Origin: Inquilinus sp. KBS0705
GTDB taxonomy: Bacteria > Bacteroidota > Bacteroidia > Sphingobacteriales > Sphingobacteriaceae
Direction of reading: 5' to 3'
Length of the DNA: 64,000 bases
Assembly (NCBI GenBank): GCA_005938025.2
Contig: VCCI02000001.1
Location: forward strand, 1,426,001 to 1,490,000
Below are positions 18,085-25,659 of the stretch, one piece after another. The position numbers and the translations under genes are program-made. The notes under the pieces were generated by a model that was not told the origin of the DNA, did no database searches, and saw nothing but the letters and a program-made list of their open reading frames with translations. The first letter of the stretch is position 1; every line of letters begins with the position of its first letter.

Positions 18085-18688
18085 TCAGGTCTGATTTTTC
18101 CAGCACATCAATAATCGACGGGAAAGTATTGCCCAAAATATCGTTTATATATTTTGTTTTAAACCAGCGCACATCGGTAATACCCTCTTCTAACTGCGGC
18201 ACCAGCTTTTGGTTGCCTTTATAGTCCATTGCAAACCAATGCGTTTTTTTAAGGGTAAACTTACCTTTCCATATATAGGTATGGTAGGTTTTACATATTT
18301 TTTGGCCAAGCTTTACCTTAATACCGCACTCCTCTTCAATTTCGCGCACGGCGGCAACCTTGGTTTTTTCTTTCTTTTCTATTTTACCTTTTGGCAAATC
18401 CCATTTACCGTTGCGATAAATAAACAGGTATTCGCCCTTCTGGTTTTGTACCAGCCCACCGGCAGCCTCTACCAAATGGTTTACCCTTTGCAGCTTTTTT
18501 ATAGTTGCCCTGGGGTCGGTACAAAGCACATAATATAATTGCTGCGGATGCTGCAAAATGTTGTTATAAATGTTTTCCAGATCAAAATCCTCATCATCAA
18601 TCTGTTGGTATTGCTCAGCATTAGCAGGTTGGGATGCTGTTAGCAAAATAACTTTTTCGTTAATATAAATTCTGTATTTTTGAGCCAT
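18053..18688 (-). CDS. NUDIX hydrolase
   Basis: A 211-residue NUDIX protein with an N-terminal domain of about 75 residues and a canonical NUDIX box GKIEKKEKTKVAAVRE...EEECGI (GX5EX7REUXEEXGU complete) after WDLPKGK. The start MAQKYRIYINEKV at 18688 is preferred over a TTG at 18697. The gene is hemmed in: its 3' end overlaps coaD by 32 bp, and its CAT start (18686-18688) overlaps the ATG of pyrE (18687-18689) on the other strand. Substrate unknown; WDLPKGK and the size recall dinucleoside polyphosphate or related hydrolases, which is inference. Confidence 0.9.
   Translation of the reverse strand: MAQKYRIYINEKVILLTASQPANAEQYQQIDDEDFDLENIYNNILQHPQQLYYVLCTDPRATIKKLQRVNHLVEAAGGLVQNQKGEYLFIYRNGKWDLPKGKIEKKEKTKVAAVREIEEECGIKVKLGQKICKTYHTYIWKGKFTLKKTHWFAMDYKGNQKLVPQLEEGITDVRWFKTKYINDILGNTFPSIIDVLEKSDLITKREELLSE
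18675..18682 (+). promoter_or_regulatory. -7 box (TATTTTTG) four bases before the pyrE start
   Basis: TATTTTTG matches TAnnTTTG and ends 4 bp before the pyrE ATG, inside the 5' coding end of the opposite NUDIX gene. A transcript from it would be leaderless. No -33 TTG is seen at standard spacing. Confidence 0.35.
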
Positions 18689-19331
18689 GTTTACCAATAG
18701 TGATACCGAGCAGCAAGTTGCTGAATTTTTGCTGCAAATTAAAGCAATAAAATTACAACCTAATAATCCGTTTACATGGGCATCGGGCTGGAAATCGCCA
18801 ATTTATTGTGATAACCGCATCACTTTATCGCACCCTACCATACGTACTTATATAAGGCAGCAGCTATCATCGGCCATATCAGAAGTATTTGGCTCGGTTG
18901 GTTGCATAGCGGGTGTAGCCACCGCGGGTATACCACAAGGTGTATTAATTGCCCAGGAATTGGGCCTGCCCTTTATATATGTGCGTGCAAAAGCAAAAGA
19001 GCACGGCACCGGCAGCTTAATTGAGGGTGAAATATCTACAGATAAACGCGTAGTAGTGGTTGAGGATCTTATATCTACCGGTAAAAGCAGCTTACAGGCT
19101 GTTAACGCGCTGCGCGATGCTGGTTATACCGTAGCAGGCCTTGCCGCCATATTTAGCTATGGGTTTGATATTGCTACCGAAAACTTTAAAAAAGCTAAAT
19201 GCCCGTTCTTCACCCTATCAAACTATAACGCTATGTTAAAGTATGCCGAAGAACACCAGTATATATCAAGGGCCGATGTTGATGTTTTAAAACAATGGCG
19301 CGAGCAACCCGATACCTGGGGCCAGCAATAA
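18687..19331 (+). CDS. pyrE: Orotate phosphoribosyltransferase
   Basis: Converts orotate and PRPP to orotidine 5'-monophosphate in pyrimidine synthesis. The 214 residues include the family start (AEFLLQIKAIKLQPNNPFTW, ASGWKSPIYCDNR), the catalytic loop FIYVRAKAKEHGTGSLIEGE, and the PRPP-binding motif VVVVEDLISTGKSS. The ATG at 18687 is supported by the conserved N-terminus and overlaps the start codon of the divergent NUDIX gene. The next gene starts 8 bp after its stop and is probably co-transcribed. Confidence 0.97.
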   Translation: MFTNSDTEQQVAEFLLQIKAIKLQPNNPFTWASGWKSPIYCDNRITLSHPTIRTYIRQQLSSAISEVFGSVGCIAGVATAGIPQGVLIAQELGLPFIYVRAKAKEHGTGSLIEGEISTDKRVVVVEDLISTGKSSLQAVNALRDAGYTVAGLAAIFSYGFDIATENFKKAKCPFFTLSNYNAMLKYAEEHQYISRADVDVLKQWREQPDTWGQQ

Positions 19332-19339
19332 TAATTTTC

Positions 19340-19738
19340 ATGAGTATTTTTGAGCATACGGTTACCGTAAGTAACACAGCCGAAAAAGTATACGCTTTTT
19401 TGGCTGATATGAACAACCATAAGGCATTAATGCCCGATAATATTACCGATTGGTCATCAACCTATGATGAAGCCAGCTTTAATATCCAAAACATTACAAA
19501 GCTATCTTTAAAAATAGATGAAAGGGTAGCAAACGATATGATACGGATTGTGCCCGCAGAAAAAGCCCCGTTTGAGATGGAGCTGAAGTGGGTTTTATTA
19601 CCTGAGGGTACACACACAAAGGTAACGTTCAGCATTAATGCCGAATTGAATATGTTGATGAAGATGATGGCCTCTGCCCCTTTAAAAAAGTTAGCCGAGG
19701 AAGAAACAGAACGACTGGCAACATTGCTTAATACATAG
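19340..19738 (+). CDS. SRPBCC (START-like) family protein
   Basis: A 132-residue single-domain protein with a helix-grip pattern: MSIFEHTVTVSNTAEKVYAFLADMNNHKALMP at the start, alternating strands in the middle (KWVLLPEGTHTKVTFSINAEL) and a long C-terminal amphipathic helix. Members bind small hydrophobic ligands. The open frame begins at 19295 inside pyrE, but ATG 19340 fits the family start and lies 8 bp after the pyrE stop. A functional link to pyrE is not obvious; co-transcription is likely from spacing. Confidence 0.85.
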   Translation: MSIFEHTVTVSNTAEKVYAFLADMNNHKALMPDNITDWSSTYDEASFNIQNITKLSLKIDERVANDMIRIVPAEKAPFEMELKWVLLPEGTHTKVTFSINAELNMLMKMMASAPLKKLAEEETERLATLLNT

Positions 19739-19772
19739 TTAATAATGTATTAATTATTAGTCAATGTATTAA

Positions 19773-19862
19773 TTATTGGTCATTGTAGTCGTTAGTAAAC
19801 TTAACATCGTACGCCATAATTAGGGCGTTAATTATTACCAAAGTTATTGCTATAAGTACCAT
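19773..19862 (-). CDS. Candidate 29-residue single-pass membrane small protein
   Basis: On the minus strand an ATG at 19860-19862 opens 29 codons: a hydrophobic helix (MVLIAITLVIINALIMAY) followed by a short polar, acidic tail (DVKFTNDYNDQ) and TAA. This layout is typical of bacterial small membrane proteins. It is too short for statistical support and no homologue is claimed. The rest of the 340-bp gap (19739-20078) is AT-rich, contains two near-copies of AATGTATTAATTATT (19743 and 19763 area), and otherwise shows only the -7 box listed before the ABC-F gene. Confidence 0.35.
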   Translation of the reverse strand: MVLIAITLVIINALIMAYDVKFTNDYNDQ

Positions 19863-20051
19863 AGTATTAGATTTTTTAATTGGTTAACTAAAAAATAACA
19901 AATACTATTCCAATTTGCCGATTTCGCATTTTACAGGCGAAAAAAATTACCTTAGTGTAAAAAATACAATCTGATATCCCCTAATATTAATATTCTGGTA
20001 AAATATTCCCCGTTAAGGGCAATGGCCGGTAAATAAATTAAGTTTTTAGCG

Positions 20052-20059
20052 TATTTTTG
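20052..20059 (+). promoter_or_regulatory. -7 box (TATTTTTG) upstream of the ABC-F gene
   Basis: TATTTTTG matches TAnnTTTG and lies 19 bp before the ATG at 20079. The -33 region has no clear TTG. It is the only consensus match near the start. Confidence 0.35.
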
Positions 20060-20078
20060 CGCATTATATAAGTACAGC

Positions 20079-21707
20079 ATGATAACGGTATCTAATCTAT
20101 CCTTACGCTATGGCAAGCGTACCCTTTTTGAAGACGTTAACCTAAAGTTTACCCAGGGCAACTGCTATGGTATTATTGGGGCTAACGGCGCAGGTAAATC
20201 TACATTCCTTAAAATATTATCGGGCGAGATAGACCCTACCAGCGGTTTGGTGAGCTTTACCCCCGGCGAGCGCATGGCGGTTTTAAGCCAAAACCACTAC
20301 GCCTTTGACGAGTTTACGGTTATTGAGACTGTGATGATGGGCCACAAGGAAATGTATGCCGTAATGAAGGAAAAGGATGCCATTTACCTGAAAGAAGATT
20401 TTACCGATGCCGATGGCGAACGCGCCGGAGAATTGGAAAACCTTTTTGCCGAAATGGATGGCTGGAATGCCGAAAGCAATGCCGCTACCCTACTAAGTAA
20501 CTTAGGTATAAAAGAGGAGTTTCATTATAAACTGGTTAAGGATCTGGATAACACTCAAAAGGTACGTGTGTTATTAGCGCAGGCCCTGTTTGGCAAACCC
20601 GACATACTGTTACTGGATGAGCCTACCAACGATTTGGACATACACACCGTTAGCTGGCTGGAAGATTTTTTGGCATCGTACGAGGCCATTGTACTGGTAG
20701 TATCGCACGACAGGCACTTTTTAGATACCGTGTGTACCCACGTGGTAGATATCGACTTTGCTAAAATGACCATTTACACCGGTAACTACACCTTCTGGTA
20801 CGAATCGAGCCAGTTAGCATTGAAACAACGATCAGATCAGAACAAGAAAACTGAAGACCGTGTAAAGGAGCTACAGGAATTTATACGCCGCTTTAGCGCC
20901 AACGCGTCAAAATCAAAACAGGCAACCAGCCGTAAAAAAGCGCTGGATAAGATCAACCTTGACGAGATACAACCATCAAACCGTAAATACCCGGGCATTA
21001 TATTTAATAACCAGGGCCGCGAAGCCGGCGACCAAGTGCTACAGACCGAGAACCTGGGTAAATCGCTTAACGGCGAGGTATTATTTGCCAACGTTAACAT
21101 TATGCTTAACAAAGGCGATAAAGTAGCCATACTATCGCAAAACAGCTTAGCAACAACCGCCTTTTACGATATTTTAACCGGCCGCGATACCGATTACAAA
21201 GGCAATTTTAAATGGGGTGTAACCATTAATGTGGCTGATATACCTATTGATAACTCTGAATATTTTAAAGGCAAGGACATGAACCTGATAGACTGGCTGC
21301 GCGAATACTCGCCGGGCGAAAAGGACGATCAGTTTATCCGTGGCTTTTTGGGCCGTATGCTTTTTAGTGGCGAAGAAGTATTAAAGAAAAGCAATGTACT
21401 AAGCGGTGGCGAAAAAATGCGCTGTATGTTTAGCCGCATGATGCTGCAAAGCGCCAACCTGCTGATATTAGATGAACCAACCAACCACCTGGACTTGGAA
21501 TCGATAACGGCGTTGAATAATGGCATGAAAGACTTTAGAGGAAACATCATATTCACCTCGCGAGATCATGAGCTGGTAGAAACCGTTGCTAACCGTATTA
21601 TTGAAATTACGCCTGGTGGGGTTATTGATAAGCTAATGACCTACGACGAATACATTAACAGCGATGTAGTACAAAAACAACGCGAAGAAATGTATGCGAT
21701 GGCATAA
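20079..21707 (+). CDS. ABC-F family ATPase (YbiT-like) with one degenerate ATP site
   Basis: A soluble twin-ABC protein of 542 residues without membrane helices; ABC-F proteins act on the ribosome. NBD1 has an intact Walker A (GANGAGKS, 34-41), Walker B LLLLDEPTNDLD and H-switch His210, but its signature is LDNTQ (156-160) instead of LSGGQ. NBD2 has an intact signature LSGGE (441-445) and Walker B, but its Walker A reads SQNSLATT (353-360) without the Gly/Lys core, and the H-switch is Arg495. The linker between domains (about 240-305, basic, KSKQATSRKKALDK) is the P-site tRNA interaction region. The pairing of defects leaves one good composite site and one dead one. Whether it gives antibiotic protection is unknown. 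Confidence 0.92.
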   Translation: MITVSNLSLRYGKRTLFEDVNLKFTQGNCYGIIGANGAGKSTFLKILSGEIDPTSGLVSFTPGERMAVLSQNHYAFDEFTVIETVMMGHKEMYAVMKEKDAIYLKEDFTDADGERAGELENLFAEMDGWNAESNAATLLSNLGIKEEFHYKLVKDLDNTQKVRVLLAQALFGKPDILLLDEPTNDLDIHTVSWLEDFLASYEAIVLVVSHDRHFLDTVCTHVVDIDFAKMTIYTGNYTFWYESSQLALKQRSDQNKKTEDRVKELQEFIRRFSANASKSKQATSRKKALDKINLDEIQPSNRKYPGIIFNNQGREAGDQVLQTENLGKSLNGEVLFANVNIMLNKGDKVAILSQNSLATTAFYDILTGRDTDYKGNFKWGVTINVADIPIDNSEYFKGKDMNLIDWLREYSPGEKDDQFIRGFLGRMLFSGEEVLKKSNVLSGGEKMRCMFSRMMLQSANLLILDEPTNHLDLESITALNNGMKDFRGNIIFTSRDHELVETVANRIIEITPGGVIDKLMTYDEYINSDVVQKQREEMYAMA

Positions 21708-21815
21708 TAAGGCGAAAGGTAAAGCTGAAAGGTAAAGGTTACCTATAGCCGATAAAACACCCTTAGTACATTCAACAATAATTTGTTTCTTTGCCCTCCC
21801 GGTAAAACAAAAAAT

Positions 21816-21888
21816 GACTTGGTAGCTCAGCCGGTAGAGCAACTGACTCTTAATCAGTGGGTCGAGAGTTCGAGCCTCTCCCAGGTCA
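21816..21888 (+). tRNA. tRNA-Lys (anticodon CTT)
   Basis: A 73-base cloverleaf: acceptor GACTTGG/CCAGGTC (one G-T pair), D arm GCTC...GAGC, anticodon stem ACTGA/TCAGT with loop CTCTTAA (anticodon CTT), variable loop of five, T arm GAGAG/CTCTC with loop TTCGAGC, discriminator A. CCA is not encoded (CAC follows). A terminator lies 9 bp after it. Confidence 0.96.
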
Positions 21889-21897
21889 CAAAAGACG

Positions 21898-21930
21898 AAA
21901 GCCTTAAGTCGAAAGTCTTGAGGCTTTTTT
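21898..21930 (+). terminator. Intrinsic terminator after tRNA-Lys
   Basis: Stem GCCTTAAG (21901-21908) with CTTGAGGC (21917-21924), one G-T pair, 8-base loop, followed by six T. It ends the tRNA transcript. Confidence 0.82.
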
Positions 21931-22069
21931 GTTAAAGTTCCCTTGTGCAGCGGATGTTACGATAGTATCTGTCCTCCGCTTGGGTAATTTGAAAAAGCTT
22001 CATACAAAAGCACTGAGACTTTTCGGTCATTCGACAATTTTATTTTTCTGTAGCACTTAAACTGATAGC

Positions 22070-22097
22070 TTGAGTATTATGCGTTTTTATATCTTTG
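22070..22097 (+). promoter_or_regulatory. Complete promoter placed directly before the lipoprotein start
   Basis: TTG at 22070-22072 (-33) and TATCTTTG at 22090-22097 (-7) are 17 bp apart. The ATG at 22101 begins 3 bp after the -7 box, where transcription would be expected to start, so the mRNA would be leaderless. Confidence 0.5.
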
Positions 22098-22100
22098 TTT

Positions 22101-23195
22101 ATGTACGTTAATATATTCAAGCCAATATACCTTCTACTAATTGTAATAATTTTTTCCATATACGGTTGTGGTAAGCAAGGGCCTGAAGGGAAGAAATCTT
22201 TAATAGATCTGATAAATGAGCCCGTCGGCGCCAATTGCGCAACAGGTGGTTACAAGATAGTAAGCGGGGTCGACCTGAACAACGACGACATTTTAAGCGA
22301 GTCGGAAATTCAAAGCACTAAGTACATATGTAATGGTGCCAACGGTAACAATTCGCTCGCTGCGCTTGTACCGGAACCTGCAGGCCCTAATTGCGCAACA
22401 GGCGGTTACAAAGTAAATACAGGCATCGACCTTAACAATAATAATATACTTGATACAAATGAGGTAGTCAACTCCGAATATATTTGCAGTGGTTTAAACG
22501 GAAACAATTCGTTAGTAGCATTAGTTGCCGAACCTGCCGGGCTAAATTGCAGTAATGGCGGTTATAAGGTAAATTCAGGTACAGATAGCAATAAAAATGG
22601 TGTGTTAGAAAAGTCAGAAATACAAAGTACCTCATACATATGTAACGGTAACAACGGCTTAAATTATTTAATATCAGTAAAATCCGAGTCTGCCGGCACT
22701 AATTGTACTTATGGAGGATACAGTTTTAATACCGGTATTGATGTTAATAAAAACGGAATACTTGATGTGAATGAAATAACCGGAACGGTATATATCTGTA
22801 ACAATACCGCAATTAACGAGATACGTATTCCGCTTGATTTTTCGGCTAACACAACTAGTACTGCAGGTGTTTCGGGATTAGCTATATCAAATTTTAATAA
22901 AGCTAACTATACAGGCCTTGATTCGATAGTATTTGTCGCGAGACCATATTCAGGCAATTCGGCCAGTAATGCTATAATTGATTTGGTAAACTTAACAGAT
23001 AACATTATCTGGAATGATAGCAGGCTTACATCTAATAAACCATATGACGAATCTGAATCACAGACATCAAAAAATTTATACAACATTATACCTGACAAAC
23101 CTATTAATATTGGATTAAGAGTGCGAAGCGAAAAACAGGGCGCTTTTGCTGGCGCTGGGGGAACAAATTACTTAATTCTTTACCACAAAGAATAA
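22101..23195 (+). CDS. Surface lipoprotein with four Cys-pair/calcium-loop repeats (DUF7151-like)
   Basis: A 364-residue lipoprotein: hydrophobic signal and lipobox SIYGC with Cys23. Four tandem repeats of about 50 residues follow (roughly residues 28-240). Each has the frame SLxxLxxEPAGxNCxxGGYK, then an acidic loop such as DLNNNNILDTNE or DVNKNGILDVNE, then YIC(N/S). The acidic loops follow the DxNxNGxLxxxE pattern of calcium-binding EF-hand-like loops, and each repeat holds one Cys pair that could form a disulfide. The C-terminal 120 residues are a separate beta-rich domain (from EIRIPLDFSAN) of unknown type. The start at ATG 22101 is preferred to TTG 22095. Neighbours (tRNA, carbonic anhydrase) do not suggest a role. 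Confidence 0.8.
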   Translation: MYVNIFKPIYLLLIVIIFSIYGCGKQGPEGKKSLIDLINEPVGANCATGGYKIVSGVDLNNDDILSESEIQSTKYICNGANGNNSLAALVPEPAGPNCATGGYKVNTGIDLNNNNILDTNEVVNSEYICSGLNGNNSLVALVAEPAGLNCSNGGYKVNSGTDSNKNGVLEKSEIQSTSYICNGNNGLNYLISVKSESAGTNCTYGGYSFNTGIDVNKNGILDVNEITGTVYICNNTAINEIRIPLDFSANTTSTAGVSGLAISNFNKANYTGLDSIVFVARPYSGNSASNAIIDLVNLTDNIIWNDSRLTSNKPYDESESQTSKNLYNIIPDKPINIGLRVRSEKQGAFAGAGGTNYLILYHKE

Positions 23196-23262
23196 ATAGC
23201 GACCATTTAGTATCTCATCTTTTCGGAAGCTTTTATTCACTATAAACCATCATTTTAAAGCT

Positions 23263-23886
23263 ATGCGTACCCATTCAAAAGAAACCCAAAGTAGTTTAAC
23301 ACCGGCTGCCGCCTTGCAAATTTTAAAAGAAGGCAATCAGCGATTTATTAATAACCTTAAGGCTAACCGTAACCTGTTGCAGCAGGTAAACGAAACATCG
23401 GCCGGGCAATTTCCTTTTGCTACTATTCTAAGTTGCATTGACAGCCGTACATCGGCCGAGCTTATTTTTGACCAGGGGCTTGGCGATATCTTCAGCATAC
23501 GTATAGCCGGTAATGTGTTAAATGAGGATATTTTAGGCAGTATGGAATTTGCCACCAAAGTAGTAGGCACCAAAATTATTGTAGTGCTGGGCCATACCAA
23601 ATGCGGGGCTATAGTTGGTGCCTGCAACCATGTTGAATTAGGTAACCTAACTACACTGCTCAACAAAATTCAACCTGCAATTAGCAGTGAAAAAACCATC
23701 AGCGACAACAGAACCGGTACAAATACCGAATTTGTAAACAAGGTTACCGATATACATGTTGGTTTAACTATTGATAGAATAAGAAAAGAAAGCCCCATAG
23801 TAGCCGAATTAGAACAACAGGGAAGTATTAAAATAATAGGCGGTATATATGATGTAGAAACCGGTTTTGTTACCTTTTTTGAATAA
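23263..23886 (+). CDS. Beta-class carbonic anhydrase
   Basis: Interconverts CO2 and bicarbonate in the cytosol with a zinc ion. The 207 residues have all beta-class zinc ligands and the catalytic dyad: Cys58, Asp60, Arg62 in LSCIDSRTSAELIFDQGLGD, and His111/Cys114 in LGHTKCGAIVGAC. The start MRTHSKETQSSLTP has no signal peptide. It is a single gene closed by a strong bidirectional terminator shared with the convergent bestrophin gene, a bicarbonate/chloride channel family member. Confidence 0.96.
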   Translation: MRTHSKETQSSLTPAAALQILKEGNQRFINNLKANRNLLQQVNETSAGQFPFATILSCIDSRTSAELIFDQGLGDIFSIRIAGNVLNEDILGSMEFATKVVGTKIIVVLGHTKCGAIVGACNHVELGNLTTLLNKIQPAISSEKTISDNRTGTNTEFVNKVTDIHVGLTIDRIRKESPIVAELEQQGSIKIIGGIYDVETGFVTFFE

Positions 23887-23942
23887 GTACTATTAACTAA
23901 TATAAAATAACGACTGATCGTATCAAAACACATCAGTCGCAA

Positions 23943-23974
23943 AAAAGCCCTTTAGCGAACGCTAAAGGGCTTTT
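23943..23974. terminator. Bidirectional terminator between carbonic anhydrase and bestrophin genes
   Basis: A perfect 15-bp stem (AAAAGCCCTTTAGCG at 23943-23957, CGCTAAAGGGCTTTT at 23960-23974) with a two-base loop. A-tract on the left and T-tract on the right let it work for both convergent genes. Confidence 0.9.
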
Positions 23975-23987
23975 ACATGAACAAACC

Positions 23988-24917
23988 TTACAGAATATAA
24001 AACACTTTCGATTTACTGTAGGCCGAGCCTGCGGCCTGTTCTTCGTGTTTGTATTTTTCCTTTAGCATTTGTTTAATATCGCGCTCAATAGTACGCGATA
24101 TGGTAGTTGTTGGTGTATCGGTTGGTTTGTTTTCAAAGGGATCTTGTAAGTGGATAGCCATGTTCTCTATCAAAAAGAATGAGGAAGCAATAGCTATAAC
24201 TAAGGGCACCTCTACAACCCCAAAAAACTCAATTAAACCAAACGGCAGCAACAATATAAACAGCAATACCGAAAAGTGTATGTACACACTGTAGGTAGCC
24301 GGGAATACGGTATTCTTGATGCGTTCGCACCCACCCATTGAATTTGAAAAACGGGTTAAGGTTTTGTCTATCTCTACCTGCTGGTATTCGGTTATCCAAC
24401 CCAGCTTGTAAGCACTGCGTAAGTCGGCCCCCTGTAGCTCTAATAAAGCCATTGGAACGTTGCTGTAGTTTTTTACATGCTCCATATCATCGGCATTAAT
24501 AAACTTGTCCAGGCCCGTTAATGCGTCCTGACCGCGCAGGTGCCTGCTAAGACTGTACGACCACGCGATTTGCCTTTTTGCAACCCGTTCGCAAAAGGCC
24601 TTTTGTTCATCTTCGGCATACGGGGTATCAACAAAAGTAAGCAGTTGCCTTGTTAAGGTGCGCGAATCGTTTACAATAGCTCCCCAAAGCGTACGTGCCT
24701 CCCACCAGCGATCGTACGCCTGGTTTGATTTAAAGGCCAGCAATAACGATATAATGGTACCCAATATAGTTGGCACCGCTATAGGTATGGATATACGGGT
24801 AAAATGAAAGTTGTTGTACATAATGGCTATCAACACCGAGTAGGCCGTAACCATTATAACTTCCTTCTTTATCTTCCCTAAGATGTAGGTAACCGGGATA
24901 TTTTCTTTTAAAAGCAT
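23988..24917 (-). CDS. Bestrophin-like anion channel
   Basis: A 309-residue inner membrane protein of the bestrophin/UPF0187 family; bacterial members form pentameric channels. The family segment LLLAFKSNQAYDRWWEARTLWGAIVNDSR lies at about residues 60-90, the QIAWSYSLSRHLRG stretch follows, and hydrophobic helices are near 20-60 and 205-250. The tail DIKQMLKEKYKHEEQAAGSAYSKSKVFYIL is typical of this subgroup. It lies 19 bp downstream of the universal stress gene on the same strand, so they form a two-gene unit. Ion selectivity cannot be deduced here. Confidence 0.93.
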   Translation of the reverse strand: MLLKENIPVTYILGKIKKEVIMVTAYSVLIAIMYNNFHFTRISIPIAVPTILGTIISLLLAFKSNQAYDRWWEARTLWGAIVNDSRTLTRQLLTFVDTPYAEDEQKAFCERVAKRQIAWSYSLSRHLRGQDALTGLDKFINADDMEHVKNYSNVPMALLELQGADLRSAYKLGWITEYQQVEIDKTLTRFSNSMGGCERIKNTVFPATYSVYIHFSVLLFILLLPFGLIEFFGVVEVPLVIAIASSFFLIENMAIHLQDPFENKPTDTPTTTISRTIERDIKQMLKEKYKHEEQAAGSAYSKSKVFYIL

Positions 24918-24936
24918 AAGTGTATTTTTTGATGGT

Positions 24937-25425
24937 TTAAGCCTCTGTTAATTCTTGCTCGTAGGCCACAACTATTTGCTGCTGCCTGATGCGGGCGTGT
25001 GTTACCTTACTGGTGTTTATAACCGGCAAGCCGCATTTTTTTATCAGCACCTCAGGGTCTATACTGTATTTATGTATAGCGCTGTAACTGCAATTGGCGG
25101 CACTTAGCACTGCATCGGCCTGGTTGGCCTCAATAAAGTTTTTAAAAAGGCTTAGCGTACTGCCATACAAAAACTCAATTTTTATATCCTGAATTTGGGT
25201 ATACTGTTTACGCAGCAGGTTACAACGCTCCAGGAATCCATCGCTTACCTTTTCGTACTCGCGGCTGCGCTTGCTTAGCATCAGCAAGTCGGTTATAGAG
25301 TCGGATAGTTTAAACACATGCACAAATACAAGGTTAATGTCTTCGTTTTTGAATTGATTACATAGGCCATGTATACAATCAAGCGACGATGTGCTGTAGT
25401 CGGTTGGGATGAGAATGGTTTTCAT
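24937..25425 (-). CDS. Universal stress protein family protein (divergent)
   Basis: A 162-residue protein with the UspA-like first strand and helix (MKTILIPTDYSTSSLDCIHG) and last strand (KKCGLPVINTSKVTHARI). The ATP-binding glycine motif G2xG9xG(S/T) of the second half is not recognisable, so it is probably a non-ATP-binding member. Residues 60-100 (DLLMLSKRSREYEKVSDGFLERCNLLRKQY) are helical. It is the first gene of a unit with bestrophin. The 234 bp between it and the histidine kinase gene (25426-25659) hold no gene or promoter that I can support. Confidence 0.75.
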   Translation of the reverse strand: MKTILIPTDYSTSSLDCIHGLCNQFKNEDINLVFVHVFKLSDSITDLLMLSKRSREYEKVSDGFLERCNLLRKQYTQIQDIKIEFLYGSTLSLFKNFIEANQADAVLSAANCSYSAIHKYSIDPEVLIKKCGLPVINTSKVTHARIRQQQIVVAYEQELTEA

Positions 25426-25659
25426 AAGTATTTTTAAAGGTTAATGTTTAATTATTTACTTATGCAATACTACCCTCCACTTATTAGAATGACCTAAGAC
25501 AGGTATTAGAATTTAATTAAAACTGAAAATACTTCACCTACAATAAAATACTGATTTACAAATAGATATGAACAACACATACACTATCACTAATAGTATC
25601 ATCCTACTTATTAAAAACTGATTAGAACAACAAAGGAGAAATTTAAAACTATGTTAGAT

